From Salibaculum halophilum (GTDB taxonomy: Bacteria > Pseudomonadota > Alphaproteobacteria > Rhodobacterales > Rhodobacteraceae), in contig NZ_MSIT01000009.1 of the NCBI RefSeq assembly GCF_002094885.1, positions 62,001 through 126,000 on the forward strand: a DNA stretch of 64,000 nucleotides, written 5' to 3'. The notes beneath the pieces are model-generated. The model worked only from the letters and a program-made list of their open reading frames with translations. It ran no database searches and was not told the origin of the DNA. This document shows positions 18,296 through 27,175 of the stretch, one piece after another. The first letter of the stretch is position 1. Each line of letters begins with the position of its first letter. The translations under genes and the position numbers were made by a program.

Positions 18296-19680
18296 TTGGT
18301 GCGGCTCTCCCGGATCAGGGTTTGAAGGGCGGCCAGGTCGTTGGCCACGGGGGTGACACGCTCGGGGCGATCGAAAAGGTCGGCCATGCGATCGGGCAGC
18401 GCCGGGCGGATGCCGGTGGCCTGCTCCACCGCGTCGGGGAACTTGGCCGGATGCGCGGTGGCCAGCGTGACCATGGGGGTCGCCCCCAGATGCGCCTCGG
18501 CCACCTCGACGCCCACGGCGCTGTGCGGGCACAGCAATTCGCCCGACCGGGCGAGCTCGGCACGGATGCGCGCCAGCGTCTGCGCTTCGGTGGCCCGGCC
18601 GCTGTCGAAGCTGTCGCGCAGCATCTCGATGGCGCCCTGGCTGATGGTGAATTCGCCACGGGACTTCAGGTCCGCCATCTGCGCGGCCACCACGGAACCG
18701 TCGCGGCCATAGGCCTCGAAAAGCGCACGCTCGAAGTTCGACGACACCTGGATATCCATCGAGGGGCTGATCGAGGGCGTCACCCCCTGCTTGACCTGCG
18801 CCCCGGTTTGCAGCGTGCGGTGCAGGATGTCGTTTTGGTTGGTGGCCACCACCAGCCGGTCGATGGGCAGGCCCATGCGCCGCGCGATGTAACCCGCGAA
18901 AATGTCACCGAAGTTGCCCGTGGGCACGGTAAAGCTGACGCGGCGGTGCGGCGCGCCCAGGCTGACGGCGGCGGTGAAGTAATAGACCACCTGCGCCAGC
19001 ACCCGGCCCCAGTTGATACTGTTGACCCCGGCCAGGCCCACCGCGTCGCGGAAGGCGAAGTCGTTGAACATGTCCTTGAGCCGGGCCTGGCAGTCGTCGA
19101 AGTCGCCCTCGACGGCCAGGGCGTGGACATTGGCCTCGGTCGGGGTGGTCATCTGGCGGCGCTGCACCTCGGAGACCCGCCCCTGCGGGAACAGGATGAA
19201 GACATCCACGTTGTCGAGCCCGCGAAAGGCCTCGATCGCGGCGGACCCGGTATCGCCCGACGTCGCGCCGACGATGGTGATGCGCTTGCCGGTTCGCGTT
19301 AGCGCGGCCTGGAACATCTGGCCGATGATCTGCATGGCGAAGTCCTTGAAGGCCAGCGTCGGCCCGTGGAACAGCTCCAGCAGGAAATGATTGGGCGCCA
19401 GTTGCTTGAGCGGGGCGCGCGCGGCATGGCCGAAGCCCGCGTAGGCGGCATCTATCAGGCCGCGAAACTCGCCATCGGTGAATGTGTCGCCGACGAAGGG
19501 GCGCATGATCTCGTGGGCGGCCTCTTCATAGCTCTTGCCCGCCAGCGCGGCGATCTCGTTCGTGGGCATCTGCGGGATGGTCTCGGGCACGTAGAGCCCG
19601 CCGTCGCGCGCCAGGCCGGTCATCATGGTGTCTTCGAAATCCAGCGCGGTGGCGCTGCCGCGGGTCGATACGTATTTCAT
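18292..19680 (-). CDS. thrC: threonine synthase
   Basis: 462 residues; PLP-dependent conversion of O-phosphohomoserine to threonine. MKYVSTRGSATALDFED is the typical N terminus. The PLP lysine is Lys112 in GPTLAFKDFAMQ, and the phosphate-binding loop lies in GATSGDTGSAAIEA. Length fits the class of longer bacterial ThrC. The start overlaps the SURF1 stop (ATGA) and its stop overlaps the M16 gene start (GTGA), so it is tied translationally to an oxidase-assembly gene on one side and a peptidase on the other. Confidence 0.97.
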   Translation of the reverse strand: MKYVSTRGSATALDFEDTMMTGLARDGGLYVPETIPQMPTNEIAALAGKSYEEAAHEIMRPFVGDTFTDGEFRGLIDAAYAGFGHAARAPLKQLAPNHFLLELFHGPTLAFKDFAMQIIGQMFQAALTRTGKRITIVGATSGDTGSAAIEAFRGLDNVDVFILFPQGRVSEVQRRQMTTPTEANVHALAVEGDFDDCQARLKDMFNDFAFRDAVGLAGVNSINWGRVLAQVVYYFTAAVSLGAPHRRVSFTVPTGNFGDIFAGYIARRMGLPIDRLVVATNQNDILHRTLQTGAQVKQGVTPSISPSMDIQVSSNFERALFEAYGRDGSVVAAQMADLKSRGEFTISQGAIEMLRDSFDSGRATEAQTLARIRAELARSGELLCPHSAVGVEVAEAHLGATPMVTLATAHPAKFPDAVEQATGIRPALPDRMADLFDRPERVTPVANDLAALQTLIRESRTK

Positions 19681-20360
19681 GCCGGGGCGTCCTCGCGGCG
19701 AAGATTGCGGCGCAGCCAATAAAGGCTCATGGCGACCCAGACCGCGGCCAGCAGGAACCAGGTGATCGCGTATTCCAAGTGGTCGTTGGCGATATTGACC
19801 GTGTCCACCGGTAGCGGCTCGATCCGCGGATCCAGGGCCGAGGCCCGCGCCAACACAACCAGCAGCGGCTCGGTGTCCAGCCGGTCGGCCATGGCGGCCA
19901 CGTCGCGGCCGAACCAGATGTTTTCCTCGAGGTTGGGGTCCGGTGTGGAACTGGTCACGTCATCGGGCCATAGAAGCGTGCCGGTCACCGCCATCTCGGG
20001 GCGGGCCGGGGCGCTGTCCTTTTCTTCGAGCGGCAGAAGGCCCTGGTCCAGCAGGATGCGGCGGCCCGCCTCGGTCTCGAAGGCAGAGATGACGCGGTAG
20101 CCCGTCCCCTCTTGCGTGCCCGAGACGAGCACGTGCAGCTCGTCGCCCGTGGGACGGCCCGCGAAGGTGACGGTGCGGTATTCGTCCGCCGCCTCGGTCA
20201 CCGCGTCGGGCAGGGGCACCGGATCGGCCGCCATGCGCGCGTCGATCCCGGCGAGGATGCCCTCTTTCCATTCCAGCCGGTCCAGTTGCCAGAACCCCAG
20301 CCAGAGCAGCACGGCAAGGCCGCCGAGGCCGACGAGGAGTGGAAACAGAAGCTGTCGCAT
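19677..20360 (-). CDS. SURF1 family cytochrome oxidase assembly protein
   Basis: 227 residues. Two membrane spans frame a periplasmic domain: PLLVGLGGLAVLLWLGFWQLDRL at the N terminus (with GFWQLDRLEWK, typical of SURF1) and WFLLAAVWVAMSLYWLRR at the C terminus. SURF1 proteins help heme a delivery to subunit I of aa3-type oxidases. The ATG at 20360 is preferred to the TTG at 20363. It follows ctaE after a 111-base gap holding a strong hairpin and overlaps thrC by four bases. Confidence 0.94.
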   Translation of the reverse strand: MRQLLFPLLVGLGGLAVLLWLGFWQLDRLEWKEGILAGIDARMAADPVPLPDAVTEAADEYRTVTFAGRPTGDELHVLVSGTQEGTGYRVISAFETEAGRRILLDQGLLPLEEKDSAPARPEMAVTGTLLWPDDVTSSTPDPNLEENIWFGRDVAAMADRLDTEPLLVVLARASALDPRIEPLPVDTVNIANDHLEYAITWFLLAAVWVAMSLYWLRRNLRREDAPA

Positions 20361-20391
20361 CAACGGGTCCGTGGTTGCGGTGCCTGGACAT

Positions 20392-20427
20392 CAAGACGCG
20401 CGGGGCGCCGGCACCCCGCGCGTCTTG
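20392..20427 (-). terminator. strong hairpin between ctaE and SURF1 genes
   Basis: Two perfect 14-base arms (20392-20405 and 20414-20427) with an 8-base loop. There is no U-run after it on the minus strand, so it may be a partial terminator, attenuator or mRNA-stabilising 3' structure for the oxidase genes rather than a full stop. Confidence 0.6.
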
Positions 20428-20471
20428 TCCTGTCAGCTGTCGGGGGTCAAGAGCCGCCGCGGTCAGGTCGC

Positions 20472-21272
20472 CTAGCCACCCCAGACGTAGACGGCCGCGA
20501 AGAGGAACAGCCAGACCACGTCGACAAAGTGCCAATACCAGGCGGCCGCCTCGAAGCCGACATGTTTTTGGGCGGTGAAATGGCCCATGTAGACACGGAT
20601 CAGGCAGACCAGCAGGAAGATCGTGCCGATGATCACGTGCGCGCCGTGAAAGCCGGTCGCCATAAAGAAGTTGGCGCCATAGATGTTGCCGGCCAGCCCG
20701 AAGGCCGCGTGGCTGTATTCGTAGGCCTGAAAGCCGGTGAAGATCACGCCCAGCAGCACCGAAAGGATCAGGCCGTGCTTCATGTCCTGGCGATTGTTCT
20801 CGTGCACCAGAGCGTGGTGCGCCCAGGTCGCGGCGGCCCCCGAACACAGCAGGATCAGCGTGTTGATCAGCGGCAGGTGCCAGGGATCGAAGGTCTCGAT
20901 GCCCGCCGGCGGCCACTGGCCATCGACCGCCGGGCTTTGCGGGCCCATCGGATACATGGCGTGCTTAAAGAAGCTCCAGAACCAGGCGGCGAAGAACATG
21001 ACCTCGGACATGATGAACATGATGAAGCCGTAGCGCAGGCCGATGCGGACGACCGGCGTGTGGTCGCCCTGCTGGCTTTCTGCGACGACGTCGGCCCACC
21101 AGCCGAACATCGTGTAAAGCACCGCCACCAGGCCGATCAGGAACATCCAGGGCGCCGAGCCGTCCATCCAGAGCACCGCCCCAAAGAGCATCACGAAGGC
21201 CCCGACCGCGCCCAGGAAGGGCCAGATCGAGGGGTTGAGGATGTGGTAGTCGTGGTTCTTTTCGTGCGCCAT
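20472..21272 (-). CDS. ctaE: cytochrome c oxidase subunit III
   Basis: 266 residues with seven predicted membrane helices. [21 protein letters not shown] is the standard alphaproteobacterial N terminus, with [24 protein letters not shown] and [16 protein letters not shown] further on, all characteristic of subunit III of aa3-type heme-copper oxidases. It belongs to the cta operon downstream of ctaG (23-base gap). Subunit I is not in the window, as usual for this group, where ctaD is elsewhere. Confidence 0.97.
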   Translation of the reverse strand: MAHEKNHDYHILNPSIWPFLGAVGAFVMLFGAVLWMDGSAPWMFLIGLVAVLYTMFGWWADVVAESQQGDHTPVVRIGLRYGFIMFIMSEVMFFAAWFWSFFKHAMYPMGPQSPAVDGQWPPAGIETFDPWHLPLINTLILLCSGAAATWAHHALVHENNRQDMKHGLILSVLLGVIFTGFQAYEYSHAAFGLAGNIYGANFFMATGFHGAHVIIGTIFLLVCLIRVYMGHFTAQKHVGFEAAAWYWHFVDVVWLFLFAAVYVWGG

Positions 21273-21295
21273 TTTGTGCTTTCCCTCGCGCGATA

Positions 21296-21922
21296 TTATT
21301 GATTTCGGGTCCGGTCGACCGGGGGGGTCGCCGTCATCGCCCCGGCTTTCAGGGCCGCCTGCTTTTCCTCTTCGGGCAGCGGCGCCTTGTGAAAGGTATA
21401 GCCCAGGGTGATGGTGTGGACATACTGGCCCTCGCGATCGTCGACGATGGCCGGGTCCACGTAGAAATTGACCGGCATCTGCATGGTCTCGCCCGGCTGC
21501 AGGACCTGCATCTCGAAGCAGAAGCAGTCGATCTTCTCGAAGAAACCGCCAGCGTCGTAGGGGGCCACGTTGTAGCTGGCACTCCCGGCGATCGGCGCGT
21601 CGCTGGTGTTGGTGGCCTCGTAGAAGGCCAGCGCCGTCTCGCCGATGCGCACTTCCATCTCGCGCTGCGCGGGCTTGAAGCGCCAGGGCATGTCGCGTTC
21701 AACCGACGCCTCGAAGCGCACGGTCACGGTCTTGTCGAGGATCTCGTCGCTGCCGGCCTCGGCCACGCCGGTCACCCCGCCGAAGCCCGTGACACGGCAG
21801 AACCAGTCGTAGAACGGCACCGAGGCCCAGGCCAGGCCGCCCATGAGCACAACGACGGTGACAGCCTGTGCGGCGGTGCGGCGGGGGCCGTCCTCGATGC
21901 GGTTGAAGAGGTTCATTTTCAT
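21296..21922 (-). CDS. ctaG: cytochrome c oxidase copper chaperone CtaG/Cox11
   Basis: 208 residues. One N-terminal membrane span ([22 protein letters not shown]) and a periplasmic immunoglobulin-like domain with the copper-binding CFCF motif in [10 protein letters not shown]. Cox11 delivers copper to the CuB site of subunit I. All key cysteines, including the one after the membrane span, are present. The ATG at 21922 overlaps the stop of the preceding small membrane protein by four bases. An internal ATG at 21916 is a possible alternative. Confidence 0.97.
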   Translation of the reverse strand: MKMNLFNRIEDGPRRTAAQAVTVVVLMGGLAWASVPFYDWFCRVTGFGGVTGVAEAGSDEILDKTVTVRFEASVERDMPWRFKPAQREMEVRIGETALAFYEATNTSDAPIAGSASYNVAPYDAGGFFEKIDCFCFEMQVLQPGETMQMPVNFYVDPAIVDDREGQYVHTITLGYTFHKAPLPEEEKQAALKAGAMTATPPVDRTRNQ

Positions 21923-22137
21923 TCCGCGCCCTCCTGTGACTGGTCCCGGGCGGCCTCTTCGAGCGCCGGCCGGGCGACGTGATCAAAGCGTTCCATCTCG
22001 CGGGGGTCGTCGAGTGTCTGGACCTTGACCACCGTCAGGCCGAGCACGATGGCCACGAAGGCCGCCAGCAGCACCCCCAGCCCGACGTTCTTGTCAAGGC
22101 GGCGTTTGTGCAGGTCGTGTTCAACCTTCAGCGTCAT
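21919..22137 (-). CDS. small single-span membrane protein of the cta operon (CoxF-like)
   Basis: 72 residues from ATG 22137. A basic N terminus (HDLHKRRLDKN) precedes one membrane helix (VGLGVLLAAFVAIVLGLTVV) and a charged periplasmic tail ending in EEAARDQSQ. Small proteins of this design sit between ctaB and ctaG in Rhodobacterales and Rhizobiales and are annotated as oxidase assembly protein CoxF-like. Their molecular role is not established. Spacing is tight: four bases after ctaB and a four-base ATGA overlap with ctaG. Confidence 0.8.
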   Translation of the reverse strand: MTLKVEHDLHKRRLDKNVGLGVLLAAFVAIVLGLTVVKVQTLDDPREMERFDHVARPALEEAARDQSQEGAE

Positions 22138-22141
22138 CGTC

Positions 22142-23077
22142 CTACCAGCCTCCCAGGCCATGGTTGCGCAGCAGCGCCTCGATCAGAAGGGCGCCGAAGT
22201 GGCCGAAAAGGTAATAGAGCGACGCCTTGAAGACCCGTTTCTCGGTCGCGTGGCTGTCGGCCTCGCTGGCGGCGTCGTCGCGGCGCCAGATCGCGAGCGC
22301 CCCCGAAAGGAACCAGCCGTTGAGCAAGAGCGCCGCCGCCAGGTAAACCGGCCCACCGACCTCGGTGAAGGCAATGGCCAGCGCCACCGGCACCAGCGCA
22401 ATGGTATAGCCAAGGATGTGGTTGCGGGTGGCGCGCCGGCCGTGCGTTTCGGTCAGCATGGGCACCTTGGCGTTGCCGTAATCGGATTTCACGAAAAGCG
22501 CCAGCGCCCAGAAGTGCGGCGGCGTCCACATGAAGATCAGCGCGAACATCAGCAGGCTTTCGGGTGCGATGCCGCCCGTGGCCACGGCCCAGCCCACCAT
22601 CGGCGGAAAGGCCCCCGCGGCCCCGCCGATGACGATGTTTTGCGGCGTCGTCCGCTTGAGCCACATCGAGTAGACGACTGCGTAGAAGAAGATCGTGAAG
22701 GCCAGCAATCCCGCCGCGAGAAGGTTCGTCGCCAGCGCCAGAAGGATGACCGAGAACCCCGACAAGGCCAGGCCGATGCCCAGCGCCTCGCCCGGCTGGA
22801 CCCGGCCCGCGGGGACGGGCCGCGATTGCGTGCGCGTCATCAAGGCGTCAATATCGGCGTCCCACCACATGTTGAGCGCGCCGGACGCCCCGGCGCCGAC
22901 CGCGATGCACAGGATACCGACGAAGGCGATGAAGGGATGCACCGCAACGGGCGCGGCCAGCAGACCCACCAGCGCGGTAAAAACAACCAGTTGCATCACG
23001 CGCGGCTTCATCAGGGCGTAGTAATCGCCCATCCGTGCCTCGCCGGGCTGCATGGTCTGCTGGGTAACGTCGGTCAT
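22142..23077 (-). CDS. ctaB: protoheme IX farnesyltransferase (heme O synthase)
   Basis: 311 residues, UbiA-superfamily integral membrane enzyme that farnesylates heme b to heme O for the aa3 oxidase. The Asp-rich motif NMWWDADIDALMTRTQSRP (residues about 73-92) is diagnostic for CtaB/CyoE. Family segments YYALMKPRVMQLVVFTA and KRTTPQNIVIGGAAGAFPP are also intact. It lies 67 bases after ctaC, in the usual order. Confidence 0.97.
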   Translation of the reverse strand: MTDVTQQTMQPGEARMGDYYALMKPRVMQLVVFTALVGLLAAPVAVHPFIAFVGILCIAVGAGASGALNMWWDADIDALMTRTQSRPVPAGRVQPGEALGIGLALSGFSVILLALATNLLAAGLLAFTIFFYAVVYSMWLKRTTPQNIVIGGAAGAFPPMVGWAVATGGIAPESLLMFALIFMWTPPHFWALALFVKSDYGNAKVPMLTETHGRRATRNHILGYTIALVPVALAIAFTEVGGPVYLAAALLLNGWFLSGALAIWRRDDAASEADSHATEKRVFKASLYYLFGHFGALLIEALLRNHGLGGW

Positions 23078-23144
23078 CCATACCCCGTTCGTGTCACGTC
23101 GGCTGCCCGCCCGGCCGCGGGGTCAGGCAGGCAGCGCAGCCCGG

Positions 23145-24017
23145 TCAGGCCGGGTATTCTTCCTTGGCGGTCGCCAGCCAGTCCTCGTAGGCCTCGGGAC
23201 TGACGACCTTGACGGTGATCGGCATGTAGGCGTGATCCTTGCCGCACAGCTCGGAACACTGACCGAAGTAGACGCCCTCGCGCTCGGGCTCGAACCACAG
23301 CTGGGCAAAGCGCCCAGGCACCGCATCCTGCTTCACGCCAAAGGCCGGGACCGTCCACGAGTGGATCACGTCCGCCCCGGTCACGGTCATGACAATAGTC
23401 GCCCCGGTCGGAACGACCACGGCCGTGTCGGTGGCCAGGCGGAACTCGTCCTCGGAATAGCCGGCCTCGACAAGCTGGTCGCGGATGCTGTCGTTCAGGT
23501 TTCCCTCGCCGTAACCGATCATGTAGCTTTCGAAGAAGATGTCCTCGTCGGTGTATTCGTAGGACCAGAACCATTGATAGCCCGTCACGGTGATGTTGAT
23601 ATCACCCTCGGGGATTTCCTGCTGCTTGAACAGCGTCGGCAGCGAGAACGAGCCGATGAAGACCAGGATGACGATCGGCACCACCGTCCAGGCCACCTCG
23701 AGCGGGGAATTGTGGGTAAAGGTCGCCGGTTCCTTGTTGGCCCGTTCATTGTAGCGCAGGATCACCCAGGCCAGCAGGCCAACCACGAGCAGCGTGATCG
23801 CGGTGATAATGATCAGGACCATGCCATCGAGCCACTGCAGGTCACGGGCGAGTTCGGTTGCGGCGGGCTGGAAGCCGGTGCCGCCCTGCTCGGGCTTGCC
23901 GATGATCTCGAGGTCGTCCATGCCCTGCTGGGCCGTGGCCGCCCCGGCGAGGGCGGCGGTTGCAAGGGCCGATCCGGCGGCGCGGCCCAGCGTGCTGACA
24001 AAGGTGTTCAGTCGCAT
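23145..24017 (-). CDS. ctaC: cytochrome c oxidase subunit II
   Basis: 290 residues from ATG 24017. Signal sequence [20 protein letters not shown] and Ala-rich cleavage region, two membrane helices (about 55-125), then a periplasmic cupredoxin domain carrying the dinuclear CuA site: HSWTVPAFG supplies the first histidine and [13 protein letters not shown] supplies the two cysteines, the glutamate and the second histidine. It accepts electrons from cytochrome c. First gene of the operon, preceded by a control region with an FNR-type box. A longer in-frame extension to 24194 has no homology. Confidence 0.97.
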   Translation of the reverse strand: MRLNTFVSTLGRAAGSALATAALAGAATAQQGMDDLEIIGKPEQGGTGFQPAATELARDLQWLDGMVLIIITAITLLVVGLLAWVILRYNERANKEPATFTHNSPLEVAWTVVPIVILVFIGSFSLPTLFKQQEIPEGDINITVTGYQWFWSYEYTDEDIFFESYMIGYGEGNLNDSIRDQLVEAGYSEDEFRLATDTAVVVPTGATIVMTVTGADVIHSWTVPAFGVKQDAVPGRFAQLWFEPEREGVYFGQCSELCGKDHAYMPITVKVVSPEAYEDWLATAKEEYPA

Positions 24018-24134
24018 GTCATTCCCTAAAGCAGTTCGGACCGCGGGGCTGGTGCCCCGTTGTCTTTCGTTTTGGTCATCCCATAATCTGGGGGGCAACT
24101 CAAGCGCGGCCATTGTGGCAAACGGTCGCTTTTT

Positions 24135-24148
24135 TTGATCTGGATCAA
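24135..24148. promoter_or_regulatory. perfect FNR/FnrL-type box
   Basis: TTGATCTGGATCAA matches the FNR consensus TTGAT-N4-ATCAA at all ten defined bases. It lies between divergent ctaC and tldD, 118 bases from the ctaC start and 31 bases from the tldD start. A class II activation position for tldD would put the transcript start inside the gene, so oxygen-responsive control of ctaC is the likelier role. That is inference. Confidence 0.7.
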
Positions 24149-24178
24149 ACCCCGGAGATCGCCCGGGCAGGAGGCCCC

Positions 24179-25624
<1,446 letters not shown>

Positions 25625-25725
25625 CCCGCACCCGCCCGCAGGGAAAATCGCGCCGGCGTTTTTCCCTTTACCGTCGGTTAACCATTGCCGGTCTAGACCT
25701 GTCCTTGCAGCAGGCGGAGGACAGG

Positions 25726-26874
25726 ATGACCGGGGATACGCACTCTTCCACTCACCCCCCACTCCCACCCACCACGGAAGACGACCGGTTCAATGCCCTT
25801 CGCCTGTTGCGCTCGCGCCGGGTGGGGCCATCGACCTGGCGCCGCCTGATCGCGGAACACGGTGATGCCGGAGCCGCGCTGGACGCCTTGCCCGATGTCG
25901 CACGCGCCGCCGGGGTCGACGACTACCAGACCTGCCCCGAGGGCGTTGTCGCCGCCGAACTCAAGGCCGGGGCCGCGGCCGGGGCGCGGCTGGTCTTCGA
26001 TGGCGAGGCAGACTATCCGGCCGAACTGGCCACGATATCCGATGCCCCGGTCGCGCTGTGGATGCTGGGCGATACCCGGCTGGCCCGGCGCCCGATGGTC
26101 GCCCTGGTCGGCGCGCGCAACGCGTCGTCGCTGGGCACGCGCATGACCCGCAAACTGGCCGCCGAGCTTGGCGAGGCCGGCTTCTGCGTGGTGTCGGGCC
26201 TGGCGCGCGGGATCGATGCCGTGGCCCACGACGCCGCGCTCGCAACCGGCACCATCGCGGTTCAGGCCGGGGGCGTCGACATCACCTACCCTGCCGAGAA
26301 TACCGCGCTGGCCGGGCGCATCGCCGAGAGCGGCCTGCGCCTGTCCGAACAGCCCCTGGGCCTGCAGCCGCAAGCCCGCCATTTTCCCGCCCGCAACAGG
26401 ATCATCTCGGGCCTCGTCCGCGCCGTCGTCGTGGTCGAGGCGGCCGCCAAGTCGGGCAGCCTGATCACCGCGCGCAACGCGCTCGACCAGGGGCGCGAGG
26501 TCATGGCGGTGCCCGGCCACCCCTTTGACGCCCGCGCGGCCGGCTGCAACATGCTGATCCGCGACGGCGCGCAGCTGGTGCGCAACGCCGCCGATGTGAC
26601 CGAGGCATTGGCCGATCCGGCCCCCGCCCCGCAGCCCCAGGCGCAGCCGGCCCTCGACATCCCCGCGCCGCCGCCCGACCGCCGCAGCCTGCAGGACACC
26701 GCCGCGCTGCACCGGGATATCCTGTCGCGGCTGGGCCCCAGCCCCATCGCCGAGGATCAGCTGATCCGTGACCTGCATGTCGCCCCGGGCCAGGTCGCCC
26801 CGGTGCTGGTGGACCTGGAACTGGAGGGGCAGATCCTGCGCCAGCCCGGCGGCCTGTTGTCGCGCGTGGTCTGA
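25726..26874 (+). CDS. dprA: DNA-processing protein DprA
   Basis: 382 residues. Helical N-terminal region (ALRLLRSRRVGPSTWRRLI), central Rossmann-like domain with VALVGARNASSLG, VVSGLARGIDAVAH and EAAAKSGSLITARNALDQGR, and a C-terminal winged helix (about residues 320-380). DprA binds incoming single-stranded DNA and loads RecA during transformation; in many non-competent bacteria its role is less clear. ATG 25726 has a GGAGG upstream. It is followed by a 301-base gap before topA, although dprA-topA adjacency is common in alphaproteobacteria. Confidence 0.95.
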   Translation: MTGDTHSSTHPPLPPTTEDDRFNALRLLRSRRVGPSTWRRLIAEHGDAGAALDALPDVARAAGVDDYQTCPEGVVAAELKAGAAAGARLVFDGEADYPAELATISDAPVALWMLGDTRLARRPMVALVGARNASSLGTRMTRKLAAELGEAGFCVVSGLARGIDAVAHDAALATGTIAVQAGGVDITYPAENTALAGRIAESGLRLSEQPLGLQPQARHFPARNRIISGLVRAVVVVEAAAKSGSLITARNALDQGREVMAVPGHPFDARAAGCNMLIRDGAQLVRNAADVTEALADPAPAPQPQAQPALDIPAPPPDRRSLQDTAALHRDILSRLGPSPIAEDQLIRDLHVAPGQVAPVLVDLELEGQILRQPGGLLSRVV

Positions 26875-26982
26875 CGGACGCCGGGCCATCCCGCGCACGA
26901 TCACCGCCCGCCCGGCGCGATCTCCGAAGGACAAGGGCACGGGAGCTCCACACCCGGTGCCGAAATGCCGCGTCATGGCGGT

Positions 26983-27062
26983 CCGGCCGGGTGCGGGGCA
27001 ATCTCGGACCACGACGGCACCAACCGCCGCCCCTTCACCGAGCCTGCCCCGCACCCGGCCGG
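26983..27062. repeat. 18-bp perfect inverted repeat with 44-base interior
   Basis: CCGGCCGGGTGCGGGGCA (26983-27000) is repeated as its exact reverse complement at 27045-27062. Inside, CTCGG (27003-27007) can pair with CCGAG (27038-27042), extending the stem after a small internal loop. The transcript would fold into an 80-base structured arm. No U-run follows on the plus strand, so a simple terminator is not the best reading. Confidence 0.8.
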
Positions 27063-27109
27063 CCCGGCGTCGACTTGACCCCGCTGCCGGGCCGTCCCAA
27101 GTGAACGCA

Positions 27110-27140
27110 TTGACAAATGCGGCGGGCCACGCCCTTTATG
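27110..27140 (+). promoter_or_regulatory. candidate topA promoter
   Basis: A perfect TTGACA (27110-27115) is followed 18-19 bases later by a T/A-rich CTTTAT(G) at 27134-27140, 36 bases before the topA start. The -35 is ideal and the -10 is poor, so the call is tentative. Confidence 0.45.
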
Positions 27141-27175
27141 CCCGGCCCGCGACCCAGGAATTTTCAGGAGTGTCC

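Larger units (their letters stand above)
26875..27175. other. dprA-topA intergenic region
   Basis: 301 bases without a gene. It contains a long perfect inverted repeat (26983-27062) and, nearer topA, a -35-like TTGACA element, both listed separately. The first 100 bases show nothing recognisable. Confidence 0.6.

Noticed and set aside
26768-27175. N-terminal extension of topA
   Set aside because: TopA starts with the TOPRIM motif VVVVESPAKAK right after ATG 27176, which has a Shine-Dalgarno.
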